A DNA stretch of 64,000 nucleotides. Origin: Flavivirga rizhaonensis (GTDB lineage: Bacteria; Bacteroidota; Bacteroidia; Flavobacteriales; Flavobacteriaceae). Both the position numbers and the translations under genes were made by a program. The stretch is from positions 124,001-188,000 of the forward strand of contig NZ_SRSO01000006.1 of NCBI RefSeq assembly GCF_004791695.1, in the 5' to 3' direction. Shown here piece after piece: positions 1-9,900 of the stretch. Each line of letters opens with the position of its first letter. The stretch's first letter is position 1. The notes beneath the pieces were generated by a model. The model made no database searches. It had not been told where the DNA came from and worked only from the letters and a program-made list of their open reading frames with translations.

Positions 1-627
1 AGTGCGCAAAAAATTGAGGATGCAGGGGAAAAAGTGCGGATTAAGCGGGTCACAAATCAAACCAAGGGCGCAGAATTGTCCAAAATTGATAAGATCCGCT
101 CCGCTTCCCTTTCTGTATATGTCAATTCCCTATGGAAACTAGCCCGAAACACGCTATATGCCGATACACATCTTACAGAAAAGCAAAAAGAAATTGCCGA
201 AAAATTGATACTTCAATGGTATCTACCCGTTGCAGATAAAAACCTATCTAAAGTCCATCAGATTTATGTTGAGCGCATAGCTCTAGTCAAAAAATTTATT
301 GATAAAGACCCTGAAAACAGATATGTACAATTACCCAACAGGTATTTTGACCCTAAAAACACTGCTGGATTTACAGGTACAAGAATTTGGTGGAACAAAC
401 ATAAAAAACGGCAAGAAGAGATTAAAATGAAACTCATTCTTCATGCTCAAATTAAGCGTTTTCTTAACAATGAAAAGAAGGATACTTCTAAACAAAAGCC
501 AAGATTGGAGTTCTTTCGGGAGTGTGAAAACAGAATTGGTAAACTGGGGAAACCCTTATTGCTCAAAGAATTTCATGCCTCGATAATGAGTCCTTCCACC
601 CAACACTATTTATATACAAATACATAA
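1..627 (+). CDS. Hypothetical protein, 5' end outside window
   Basis: The reading frame is already open at base 1 and runs in frame through a GTG at 34, so the true start lies upstream and 34 is probably internal. At least 209 residues are visible. The product is basic and helical, rich in Lys and Arg, with a Trp pair at a WWNKHKKRQ stretch in the middle and no signal peptide or membrane helix. I do not recognise the family. It ends five bases before the next gene and is probably the upstream member of the same transcript as the next two genes. Confidence 0.75.
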   Translation, partial: SAQKIEDAGEKVRIKRVTNQTKGAELSKIDKIRSASLSVYVNSLWKLARNTLYADTHLTEKQKEIAEKLILQWYLPVADKNLSKVHQIYVERIALVKKFIDKDPENRYVQLPNRYFDPKNTAGFTGTRIWWNKHKKRQEEIKMKLILHAQIKRFLNNEKKDTSKQKPRLEFFRECENRIGKLGKPLLLKEFHASIMSPSTQHYLYTNT

Positions 628-632
628 AGAAT

Positions 633-1112
633 ATGTCTCAAGCACTTAATAAAAATATATCAATAAAACTTAAAGAAGCCTTAGCCGATTTATCCGTAGA
701 TATTTTTGGTTACGAAAAGAAAATCAGCAACAATATCATAAATCATACTCGCAAAGTTGCTGCACGAGAAAAAATAATACCAGAACAACTTTATGTAAGA
801 CTGTTTCAGCAAAATGATAAGCTAAGGGCATTTTTATATAGGCAAAATAGACCAATAAGGGCTATTGCTGTTGATGAGCTGGTCGACTTTTTTCTGGATC
901 AGGGAGCATCAACCTTTTTAGATGTTCAAAACAAAATAACAGTAAGTATTAAAGAGTATCTAAAAGATTTTTCAGCAGCGAACAAAGTCTATAAAGAAGA
1001 TACCAAAATCTGGATAAATGTCAAGGATGATCTGGTAGTTATCAGGGCATTCAACAACTCTAAATTCATAAAAGAAATTTCACTTTCATCACTAATTAAA
1101 TATTTTAAATAA
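633..1112 (+). CDS. Hypothetical protein, 159 aa
   Basis: A cytosolic protein with no membrane segment and no recognised domain. It begins five bases after the upstream stop and its stop codon overlaps the next start in a TAATG arrangement, which indicates translational coupling. The N-terminal half has alternating helix-like stretches rich in Lys and Ile. No function can be given; context places it in the left module of the mobile element. Confidence 0.75.
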   Translation: MSQALNKNISIKLKEALADLSVDIFGYEKKISNNIINHTRKVAAREKIIPEQLYVRLFQQNDKLRAFLYRQNRPIRAIAVDELVDFFLDQGASTFLDVQNKITVSIKEYLKDFSAANKVYKEDTKIWINVKDDLVVIRAFNNSKFIKEISLSSLIKYFK

Positions 1113-1393
1113 TGGAAAAAAATAAAAAAGGTTGGAAACTAGGGCAGGATTCCTTCAGCAAAATGATTGTCTGGTTCAAAGACGGAAATGTACGTACCAT
1201 GTATTCATTGGATTGGAAGCACAAGTATTCAAAAACTATTGATAAGCAGACTGGACTTTCCCGCTTCCATAAAAAAATCAAAGAATATGGTCCATTAGCA
1301 GGAACTATTGAAATTTATGATAAGGCAACGGGTACGTTGATTGATAAATATTATGAAGGAGTTCAAATAAGCATTGATCCAAAAACAGACTGA
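1112..1393 (+). CDS. Hypothetical protein, 93 aa
   Basis: Small, basic, probably beta-rich protein with many aromatic residues (several Trp and Tyr in the first 40 residues). Its ATG overlaps the previous stop by one base, so the two are co-translated. The next gene starts at an ATG one base after its TGA. I do not recognise it. Confidence 0.7.
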   Translation: MEKNKKGWKLGQDSFSKMIVWFKDGNVRTMYSLDWKHKYSKTIDKQTGLSRFHKKIKEYGPLAGTIEIYDKATGTLIDKYYEGVQISIDPKTD

Positions 1394-1394
1394 T

Positions 1395-2555
1395 ATGCAA
1401 ACTATAAAAGAGTTACAATCTTTTCTAAACTCAAAAACAAAATTTGAAGAACGCTACCCAAGATATAAACATAAGGATGATAAAATACACCTTTTATACG
1501 TTTCCCCCTGTTTAAATACTTCAGGTTTTTACCGAATGATATTGCCAGCATTAGAAATGAATAAGACAGCAACCCACTCTGCCATTATCACAAATATTGA
1601 AAATTGGGATTTCAATAAGAATTTTGAAAATTATGAAACACGTATCGATGAGAGACTTCTTCTTTGGGCGGATTATATCATTTTTCCACCTGTACTTTCC
1701 GATATCAGTTATTTGATAAAGGCGATACGGGCTTTAAATCCTAATATTCAATTGGTAATGGACTTAGATTATAATTACCACGAAATACCCAAAACTCATC
1801 CAAGGTCTGCAAAAATCACATCAACCCATAAAGAGTTTTTACTTATTTCTCTAGCACAAATGGATGTTGCTACAGGAGCAAACATCCATTTACTAGATTA
1901 CTACGCTACGCTTTTGGAAAAAAAATATGAAGACAGCAACGTTTATATGGAATGTTTGCCAAGTTTGGTATCCAGATTTGGTTATGAAGATATACTACCT
2001 ATGCCATCAAGAAAATCTGAAGTAATACGCATTGGAATTATAGGCAAACCAAGTTCTGCTATTTTAAGTCTCAAGGGAGTACTTCAAAAAATTAACAGCA
2101 CATATAAAGATAAAGTAGAATTTATCTTTTTTGGTTGGAATAAAAAACGCTCGGAAACCGAAACACTTTTTAAAGATATAGATTTTACCATTGAAAAGTC
2201 GGTGAGCTTTTTAAATTACTTTAATGTACTTCACAAACTTTCATTGGATATAGCACTACTTCCAACAGAAAAAAATATGTTTAATAAACATAAATCCTAT
2301 ACAAAGTTTCTGGAGCTTTCAGTTTTTGGTATCCCTGTTATTGCTTCGATAAACCATTCTGCTAAGCTAGTTCTTAAAGAAGGTGAAACAGGTCTCTTAG
2401 CAAATACAGAAGCTGAATGGCTTGAGGCTATTGAATTACTTATCAAAGATTCAGATTATAGAGAGCAATTGAGCAGGAATGCTTTAAAGAAGGTCTGGAG
2501 GTCACACGGTTTCAATATCCGTAATATAGAGCTTATAACAGACCTATTTATTTAA
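1395..2555 (+). CDS. Glycosyltransferase, GT-B fold, family 4-like
   Basis: About 386 residues, the usual size for a GT-B glycosyltransferase. The N-terminus starts with a strand and loop (LLYVSPCLNTSGFYR) typical of group 1 enzymes. The C-terminal part has the group 1 signature with FLELSVFGIPVIAS followed by a glycine/glutamate loop (KEGETGLLA) and a terminal helix. It would transfer a sugar from a nucleotide-sugar to an unknown acceptor. I use the ATG at 1395 rather than the TTG at 1374, because 1395 follows the previous TGA directly. In a mobile element such enzymes can modify surface glycans, DNA or virion proteins; which applies here is unknown. Confidence 0.8.
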   Translation: MQTIKELQSFLNSKTKFEERYPRYKHKDDKIHLLYVSPCLNTSGFYRMILPALEMNKTATHSAIITNIENWDFNKNFENYETRIDERLLLWADYIIFPPVLSDISYLIKAIRALNPNIQLVMDLDYNYHEIPKTHPRSAKITSTHKEFLLISLAQMDVATGANIHLLDYYATLLEKKYEDSNVYMECLPSLVSRFGYEDILPMPSRKSEVIRIGIIGKPSSAILSLKGVLQKINSTYKDKVEFIFFGWNKKRSETETLFKDIDFTIEKSVSFLNYFNVLHKLSLDIALLPTEKNMFNKHKSYTKFLELSVFGIPVIASINHSAKLVLKEGETGLLANTEAEWLEAIELLIKDSDYREQLSRNALKKVWRSHGFNIRNIELITDLFI

Positions 2556-2558
2556 ACA

Positions 2559-3152
2559 ATGAAAAAATTCATCTTAAACGAAGCCTTTGGTATTTTGGCA
2601 CTAACAGTCCTTTTGATCCCTCAAATAGCGCATACTATTTATGTGTTTAAAATAAACAGCCATTATGCTGACCCTTGGTTTGGATGGTGTTATGCCATTG
2701 GTGTAGATTTAGCTATTCTCATCTTTACCGTTAAGGGATGGACACGCACAGCATACGCCTATTTTGTTGGAACGCTTGCACACAATCTGGTATATCAATT
2801 TTACCCACAAAGTGTATGGAGTTCCGTCCTGATCTGTATCATGTTGTCTGCTACTATTTTTAGCTTTTCTCATTTGTTCTACCACAAAGACAAAGCGCAT
2901 AACCACAAAGATACCGCAGAGCAACCGCAAGCAACCGCAGAATCTTTGCGGATGAGCGCAGCCATAGAAGCGGGTATCCGCTTTGAAGCGCAACCCTATG
3001 TATGTCCCCAGTGCAGTGAGTCATTTGTTAATGCAAAAAAACTTAACGGACATATTAGCGGTCATAAGCAAAAGGGAGAATGGCAGCCCGACCAATATGA
3101 AGCGTCATGGGAACAAGAGAATAAGAGACGATTTGAAATGTCATACTCTTAA
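2559..3152 (+). CDS. Four-helix membrane protein with C-terminal C2H2 zinc finger
   Basis: The first 110 residues hold four hydrophobic segments (around residues 5-30, 42-62, 66-82 and 87-108). A short His/Lys/Gln-rich linker follows. Residues 149-169 then form a canonical classical zinc finger with spacing C-x2-C-x12-H-x3-H (C149, C152, H165, H169). A finger this regular on a multi-pass membrane protein is rare in bacteria. The finger would face the cytoplasm if the four helices leave both ends inside, and could bind DNA or a partner at the membrane. It sits three bases after the glycosyltransferase. Function unknown. Confidence 0.75.
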   Translation: MKKFILNEAFGILALTVLLIPQIAHTIYVFKINSHYADPWFGWCYAIGVDLAILIFTVKGWTRTAYAYFVGTLAHNLVYQFYPQSVWSSVLICIMLSATIFSFSHLFYHKDKAHNHKDTAEQPQATAESLRMSAAIEAGIRFEAQPYVCPQCSESFVNAKKLNGHISGHKQKGEWQPDQYEASWEQENKRRFEMSYS

Positions 3153-3206
3153 ATACTTCTGTTACACCACTAATTACAAGAGATTTAATTTATTAATTAC
3201 AGAATT

Positions 3207-3572
3207 ATGAACTATATAAAAGAAATTAAAAAAATGGATTCTTTTGAGCTAGGAACACCTGCTATCTATTTTGATGGGACAAGAGAAGTTACTGGTGAAA
3301 TAGGTATGAACAGAGAAGGTATTAAAGGAAGTGGCTATTCAAAACCGGGAACTGCAAAAGGAATTTTTCTTTATAAAGACAAAAACTATTCAGGAATACA
3401 TGACAGATTTATTATCCCTGATAACTGGTTTAATGTTCGCAAATTTACTACCAAAGAATACGTTAAAACCCATAGCAACATGAAAGCTTTAAATGCTCAT
3501 ATAAAAAAAATATCCGAAAGAGGTGGGGGTTATATGTTAAAAGATAATAAGACGATTAAGTATTGGTTTTGA
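3207..3572 (+). CDS. Hypothetical protein, 121 aa
   Basis: A basic, glycine- and aromatic-rich protein without signal or membrane segments. The central part (GTPAIYFDGTREVTGEIGM and on) suggests a small beta-barrel. It follows the zinc-finger gene by 54 bases and is the last gene of the first left-hand gene group. I do not recognise it. Confidence 0.65.
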   Translation: MNYIKEIKKMDSFELGTPAIYFDGTREVTGEIGMNREGIKGSGYSKPGTAKGIFLYKDKNYSGIHDRFIIPDNWFNVRKFTTKEYVKTHSNMKALNAHIKKISERGGGYMLKDNKTIKYWF

Positions 3573-3590
3573 AATTACAACCTTGTGGTG

Positions 3591-3695
3591 TTACTTAAAT
3601 GTTTTTTTTGCTTTAGAAATTAATAATATCTTTTTCAAATTCCTTGTAGCTTCTCTAGCTCATTGTTGCTCTATCTCCTTTTCTGATTTTGGCAT
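3591..3695 (-). pseudogene. Possible remnant of a small conserved protein with in-frame TGA
   Basis: Read on the - strand from an ATG at 3695, the frame gives 11 codons, a TGA at 3660-3662, then 22 more coding-like codons ending in TAA at 3591. The text around the TGA (EIEQQ-stop-AREATRNLKK) reads smoothly if the stop replaced a Trp codon. It is the only coding-like text in the 290-base gap between 3572 and 3865. This could be chance. Confidence 0.25.
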
Positions 3696-3757
3696 AGTCT
3701 TTTATTAAGAACCTAAAATTAAATACAGTTGTGTCGTAAAGGCATGTCGTTTTTCGT

Positions 3758-3777
3758 ACCGCACTACAATTCTATAC
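3758..3777 (+). promoter_or_regulatory. Shared upstream motif, copy 1
   Basis: The 20 bases ACCGCACTACAATTCTATAC lie 107 bases before the start of the methyltransferase operon. Related 20-mers occur at 12236-12255 (15 of 20 identical) and 48013-48032 (15 of 20 identical), each upstream of the first gene of a + strand operon. A common regulator or promoter element is inferred. Confidence 0.45.
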
Positions 3778-3823
3778 GCTTACACCCTTCCTTACTCCAC
3801 CTATATTTATCATTAATAAAGTC

Positions 3824-3852
3824 AAAAACACCTCTTTAAGAAGGCGTTTTTT
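3824..3852 (+). terminator. Terminator-like hairpin before the methyltransferase operon
   Basis: A ten-base stem (3824-3833 with 3842-3851, one A/C mismatch), loop of eight bases, ending in a run of T. It sits only 13 bases before the ATG at 3865, so it may act as an attenuator for the operon or end the upstream transcript. Confidence 0.45.
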
Positions 3853-3864
3853 CAAATACCGTAG

Positions 3865-6549
3865 ATGAGATTATCAATTGCGTATAACGGAGTAAAAAAT
3901 GGGATAGAATTACGCTTTAGCGAAGAGCCTATTAAAGAGTTGGCTCTCCTTATTAGGGAATTAGGCTTTAAGGAGTCTTTATCCAATCCAAAAATGTGGT
4001 ATGTAGCCAACCATCCAGCCTATAACCATTTTACCAAGTCCTTAAAGGAAGTTCTTGATAAAGGAGACGATTGGAGAACAGTTGAGATACAACCATCCTT
4101 TAGCCCTTCTTTAGAAAATATTGACACCGACAAATTCAGTGTTGTAACTATCTACTATAAGGGAGAAGAAAAAGCAGAAACTCAGGATTATGTACTGTTT
4201 GATTCCTATAAGAAGGTGGCTGCCGAAATAGCTTCGCGTTTTGCAATGGAAACCTATGGGGGTGATTTTAAACATTTGGAAGTATTTCCTAGAAACTATA
4301 AGCGAAAAGCTCGCTCCCTTTTTAAGGAAGGGAAAATAATTTCAGAAACTCCTTCTTTAGCAAACAGTCATAAACAAACAAAACTAATTCTTAACGAGGA
4401 AGTATCAGAGCCTGAAAACGAAGAGAAGTATACCCCCAAACAAGAAGAAAAACAGAAAATTGAAGAAAGTAAAACTCCTGAAACTACAGAGTTAAAAAAG
4501 CCCATTGTTAAGGAAGAAGAAATTGAAACCTTAAAATTAAGAGAAACACTTAATGAAGTCATTGGAGAATTACTAACTCTTGAAGAAACCTTAGAAGGCG
4601 AATCTGAAACTATCATTGGAACGACACTCTTTGATTTAGAAGAAGCAGCTGAAGAACAAAATGACATTCATTTCAAGACACTATTATTAAAATCCATCCA
4701 ACTCTTTAAAGATTGGGTTGACGATCTCGATGCACCCTCACGATTAATAGCCATTGCATCTATGAGTAAGTTAACCCAACTTTTGGATGGTACTACAATA
4801 CTAGAAACCAAAAAAAAACCAAAAGGTAAATCCATTGCCAAGGACATTTTTTCCAGAGATCATATAGTCAAAAATGTATTGGTTCCAGCCCAAGCTGGAG
4901 AACCATTTCAATCTGGAGGATTATATGTTAATGAGAGAGATTTTTTAAAGATTAAGTTTCCAGAATTATATAAAATTAGCGATGACAACATTAATAAAGC
5001 TTCTGGGCTAGAACTATTCCAATTATCACAAATGGCACATCCCAAAGACTTTGGTATTGATGTAAATCGCTCTACTGTATTACAAGAATGGGAAAGTCGT
5101 GGTCGTGAAGCTTTTAAAGACATAGGGTTTCCTACTGATCTCAATTATCCCTATGTAAACATTCATGTTGGATATAAAAGTGTTTCACCTTTGGGGGTAG
5201 AAGTTCAAGCACATGAAGACAAGCATAAATGGTGGGCAGTTGTTGAACACGCTAGACCTATTGCAGATCTGGCAAAAGGTATTGCTATTATAGATGAAAA
5301 GCTGATGGAGTTTGTGGAGCAACGTCTGGAGGTCATCAATTCAAAAACAGGAAAACCGAAGACCGATAAAAAATCTAAAGAAATTTATTCTGATATAAGT
5401 TGGCAAATAGAACGATTAGAAAAGTCTAAACAAGTGATTTTAGATTATCTCAATAAAGACGAAGTACCTGAAGAATCAAAGGAACAGACAAAAACCAAAA
5501 AGAAAAAAACAAAGAAGCAAAAAGATTATATAGACCGAGTCGTTGCGGTAATGCACATTGCTTATACGGAATCCAAACGCTTATCAAAGAAAAAAATTGA
5601 GATACTTAAGGAAGAAACAGGCGCTCCCAATTTAGGAATGTTGTGGGAAGCCGTCGAACTTTCATGGCTACTATGGTACAAAATGATTTACAGGGAACCT
5701 ATTCTATTCGAAGATCGTCTGCGTAAAATGGAACAATTTTGGAACAATGTACAACCTACCTATGCGTATTCAGACAGTAGCAAGGAACTTTATAAACAGT
5801 ATTCCACACCTTGTCCCATTGGGGCTATCATAGCCGAATATACCCAAATGAAAACTGCCGACTTCATTTTTGAACCAAGTGCGGGGAATGGCTTATTGGT
5901 CATGGGGGCAAATCCAAGAATTACCCACGTTAATGAGATCGACACCAATAGAAAGCACTCTTTGGAGTATCAGAAATTTGGTAGGATCACCACCGAAAAT
6001 GCAGCAGAACCATTTCCAGAAACTATGCATAAAGTACACGATGTTGTAGTGACTAATCCACCATTTGCTAAGTGGGAAGTATCAAAATTTGATAAAGAAC
6101 GTATCTCACAAAAGTATTTTCAAAACAATTTGGGTGTAGCAAACAATATTCGTCTGGAACACCTTATGTCGGGGTTTGCCCTTTACACCATGACAGATCA
6201 TGGTAGAGCAGCTATCATCATCATGGGGCATATTTATTTTGGTGCGGATGGTTTGCTTGCCAAATATCGCCCATTCTTTAATTGGCTCTACCGTCACTAT
6301 ATAGTGGATGATGTTATCAATATGAACAGTTACAAACTCTACAACAGGCAAGGTGCAGTAGAAAGAACAATGCTCATTCTTATTGGAGGACGTAAAACGC
6401 AACCAGGTGGCGTAGCACCCACCCAAGAGCAAGCACCATATTTAGAAACCATAGTAGAAACGTTTTCCGAACTCTGGAAGCGTGTAAAGTCACATATCAA
6501 ACCCACAATCAACACTATTATCCAACAACTTAAAATTGCAAAGACATGA
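3865..6549 (+). CDS. Large N6-adenine-type DNA methyltransferase
   Basis: A protein of 894 residues, much longer than a bare methyltransferase. The catalytic domain is near the C-terminus: AdoMet-binding motif I (FEPSAGNGLL, near residues 668-677) and catalytic motif IV NPPF (near 730), the form used for N6-adenine or N4-cytosine methylation. The first 165 residues form a separate domain. Residues 170-230 are a charged Glu/Lys/Thr-rich linker, and a middle domain of unknown role follows with a Lys-rich linker at about 545-560. The stop overlaps the next gene by ATGA. With the helicase two genes on, it forms the pair seen on plasmids and phages that protects DNA from host restriction; that role is inferred. 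Confidence 0.85.
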   Translation: MRLSIAYNGVKNGIELRFSEEPIKELALLIRELGFKESLSNPKMWYVANHPAYNHFTKSLKEVLDKGDDWRTVEIQPSFSPSLENIDTDKFSVVTIYYKGEEKAETQDYVLFDSYKKVAAEIASRFAMETYGGDFKHLEVFPRNYKRKARSLFKEGKIISETPSLANSHKQTKLILNEEVSEPENEEKYTPKQEEKQKIEESKTPETTELKKPIVKEEEIETLKLRETLNEVIGELLTLEETLEGESETIIGTTLFDLEEAAEEQNDIHFKTLLLKSIQLFKDWVDDLDAPSRLIAIASMSKLTQLLDGTTILETKKKPKGKSIAKDIFSRDHIVKNVLVPAQAGEPFQSGGLYVNERDFLKIKFPELYKISDDNINKASGLELFQLSQMAHPKDFGIDVNRSTVLQEWESRGREAFKDIGFPTDLNYPYVNIHVGYKSVSPLGVEVQAHEDKHKWWAVVEHARPIADLAKGIAIIDEKLMEFVEQRLEVINSKTGKPKTDKKSKEIYSDISWQIERLEKSKQVILDYLNKDEVPEESKEQTKTKKKKTKKQKDYIDRVVAVMHIAYTESKRLSKKKIEILKEETGAPNLGMLWEAVELSWLLWYKMIYREPILFEDRLRKMEQFWNNVQPTYAYSDSSKELYKQYSTPCPIGAIIAEYTQMKTADFIFEPSAGNGLLVMGANPRITHVNEIDTNRKHSLEYQKFGRITTENAAEPFPETMHKVHDVVVTNPPFAKWEVSKFDKERISQKYFQNNLGVANNIRLEHLMSGFALYTMTDHGRAAIIIMGHIYFGADGLLAKYRPFFNWLYRHYIVDDVINMNSYKLYNRQGAVERTMLILIGGRKTQPGGVAPTQEQAPYLETIVETFSELWKRVKSHIKPTINTIIQQLKIAKT

Positions 6550-6968
6550 TATATTACAACAATCAACTCATGCCCAATGATAACAGTGCCAAACTGTTTA
6601 TGGTCACAAATTCGGTCCCTTTTGAGCGGTTTGAAGATCATGAAGCAGCCATTTACTTTGAAATAGATCAACTTGTTGACCATGCCGTAGGGAGTGGTGA
6701 AAATACCATTGCTCTCATTGAAAACTATTTGGAAATCACCTATACGGATGGTAGAACAATCGAAGAAATTGTAGCCTTTTTAATCCACACGGATAAACTG
6801 CAATGCGCTTTATGGACATTAAAAGAAAGTTGGGATAAATTCGATAAAACCTTGCCTGAAGATTCCTTGATGCATGGCGGTATTAGTAAAGATGAAGCCA
6901 TACAAATTTATTCAGAAACCACGCTTCGTAGTTACTTAGAAGCACTAGCACAATTCAAAAATGACTGA
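6546..6968 (+). CDS. Small acidic protein between methyltransferase and helicase
   Basis: A protein of 140 residues, acidic and mainly helical, without recognised domain. Its ATG overlaps the methyltransferase stop (ATGA) and its end overlaps the helicase start by eight bases, so it is translationally coupled to both. It is probably an accessory subunit of the methyltransferase/helicase pair, judged only from position. Confidence 0.75.
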   Translation: MIYYNNQLMPNDNSAKLFMVTNSVPFERFEDHEAAIYFEIDQLVDHAVGSGENTIALIENYLEITYTDGRTIEEIVAFLIHTDKLQCALWTLKESWDKFDKTLPEDSLMHGGISKDEAIQIYSETTLRSYLEALAQFKND

Positions 6969-9900
6969 TACAGTAATAGAGATAGAAGAGGATGAATTTA
7001 AACAAAGCGCAGAAGAAGTGGCTAAGTTAGCCGAACAAGAAACAGCGCTTGTACCATATATCCCTAAGTCCAAAGCACCCTATGTGATGGATACCCTTAT
7101 TCCAAGAAACATGGCGTTTGAGGTACAAAAATCCCTAAATCGTATTGTAAAGGAAAAAGGAAACATCGATAATTATGTGCGTAACGCACTTAAATACGAA
7201 TCGACCAAAAAACTATGGAAAGGACTAGGCGCAGAACAAGTGGATGCCGTGGGGCTTTATTTAAAACAGTTTGAGAACGAACAAGGACTAATAATAGCAG
7301 ATCAAACGGGAATCGGTAAAGGTCGGCAGGCTGCTGCGGTGATACGACATGCGGTTATGCAGGGTTACCTTCCCGTTTTCTTTACAAAAAAGCCTGACCT
7401 TTTTACAGATATGTATCGGGATTTAAAGGCTATTGGTTTTTCGAATATCAATCCATTTATTGTAAATACCGACACGGATGCTAAAATCAAAGATGCCAAT
7501 GGGCATGTAGTCTTTTCACCTATGAGTAGTAAAGCGCAATTTGAGCTTCTTGTAAATGAGGTAGCATATTCAACTGAAAGTCGTGAATCTATAGAATGGC
7601 ATAAAAAAATTGGTAAGAAACTACCTGACCCAGAAAAAGTACCATTCATAAAAATTCCAGAAACGTTAGATCACTTACCTATAGGCTATGATATGATCTT
7701 CTGTACCTATTCTCAAATACAATCAGCACATCCTTATAAGCGAAGATGGTTAGAGGATATAACTGCCAATGGCATGGAAGGAAGTAAGCGCTATAAGAAA
7801 GTTATATTTATTTTGGACGAATCACACATGGCTGGTGGTTATAATTCCATTATAGGAAAATGGATGCGAGAAGTACTTCCACAAACAAAAGCCTGCTGTT
7901 TTTTAAGTGCCACATTTGCTAAATATCCAGAGGTCATGCCTTTTTATGCTAAAAAAACTGCCATTGCAGAAACAGGTCTGAAAGACGACCATTTTGTAAG
8001 AGCAATGATTAGCGGTGGTTTGGCACTGCAAGAGATAGTAGCCTCCAATCTTTCTGAAAGTGGGCAACTCATTCGCAGACAACGCTCAAATGAGGGTATT
8101 AAAGTGGATTACATTGTATTGGGTCAGGAACCCCAACGGAGCAAGAACCGAGAAAGTGTTAACCGTATTATTGCTTTGATGAACGAAGTGGTACAGTTTG
8201 AACAGGAATTTATCACACCAATACTAAAAGACGTTCATCACGAAGCAAAATCACAAGGAGAGCGTGTAAAACAAAAACCGCGAGGTTTAGGCGTAAAGCA
8301 GTCCCCCTATTTCTCAAGGGTGTTCAATATTGTTGACCAAATGTTGTTCGCTCTCAAGGTTAAAGAGGTGGCAGAACACACCATTAAGCTTCTCAAAGAA
8401 GATAAAAAAGTGGTCATTGCCTTTAAATCCACTATGGGTGCATTTCTTAAGGAAATGAACTTGGTTAGTGGGGATATTGTACCTAATGATGAAACGGATT
8501 TTGTTCGGACATTGGTTAGAGGGCTTGACAGTCTTTTCTATTACAGTCATACAGCTATCGACGGGAGCAAGACAAGGGAACGTGTCCTATTACATGAACT
8601 ACCACAGAATGGGATCGATATTTATGAGGACATCAAAAAAAAGATGTTAATGGAAAGCACCGGGCTTAATATTTCCCCAATAGATGAACTTATCCATCTT
8701 ATCGAGCAGTCAAGAAAACCAAAGCATTTAGGAGGTCATAAGGATAACTATTTTAAAGTAGCTGAAGTTACTGGTCGTAATCAACGACTTCGTTTTGAAG
8801 ATGATGAAACCGTTGTGCAGGCGTTCCGAAGTAATGCGGAAAGGTCTTTCAGGTTGTTTAACAATGGTGATTATGATGTATTACTTATAAACCAAAGTGG
8901 TAGTACAGGGTCTTCCGCACATGCAAGTAAAGATTTTAAGGATCAAAGGCAACGTGCCATGATCGTACATCAATTTGAATTAGATATCAATACAGAAGTC
9001 CAGAAGCGAGGGCGTATCAATAGAACTGGGCAAATGGTGTTGCCAGAATATTATTATATCACAAGCGATATTCCTATGGAAAAACGTTTAATGACTATGC
9101 TCAAGGCAAAACTAAAATCATTGGATGCTAATACCACAGGGTCGCAAAAAACCAATGACGACACGCTTAAAAGTGCCGATTTTCTTAACAAGTATGGCGA
9201 TGTGGTTGCTTGGAGTTGGATTGACGAAAACCCCGAAATGTTGGAGACACTAGGCTATCCGTCCTATCATAAAAATTGGGACGGTGACCGTGACCGCAAC
9301 GAGTCTAAAGAAGGAACCATACGACAACTTACAGGACGTGCGGGACTCTTAAAGGTAGAAGATCAGGACGCTTTATACAACGAACTGTTAGAACGTTATG
9401 ATGCTCAAATAAAACTGGAAAAACAACAAGGTACTTACGATTTGGAAACTGAGTTTTTGCCTTTAGATGCCGAAATTAAAAAACGGTTTCTGTTTCAAAA
9501 GGGACAAGGAGGTGTAACCCCCTTCGGAAAAGATACGGTGAGAGACGTAACCGTTATAAACAATCTAAAGCGCCCTTTTACCAAACAGGAAATTGATGCC
9601 CGACTACAGGATGTGCTTGGAGGTGAAAAGCCCGTAGAGGTGCGTAATAGACTGGAAGACCAGATCAGTGAAGCCTATCCAAAACTCATAGAGCAGCGAA
9701 AGGCAAAGCGTATGGAAACCATTGAGAAGCTTAAAAAAGATCGTGACGGGCTACCTGAACGTGGAAGTGGTGAGACAGAAAAAGAGAATGAAAAAATTAC
9801 GTCTGATTGGACAAAGCTAGAGGAACTTATCAATGAGAAGGTGTCCCAAACGGCAACCTATATTGCAGGGCTTGAAAATATAAATAGCACCATACTACGC

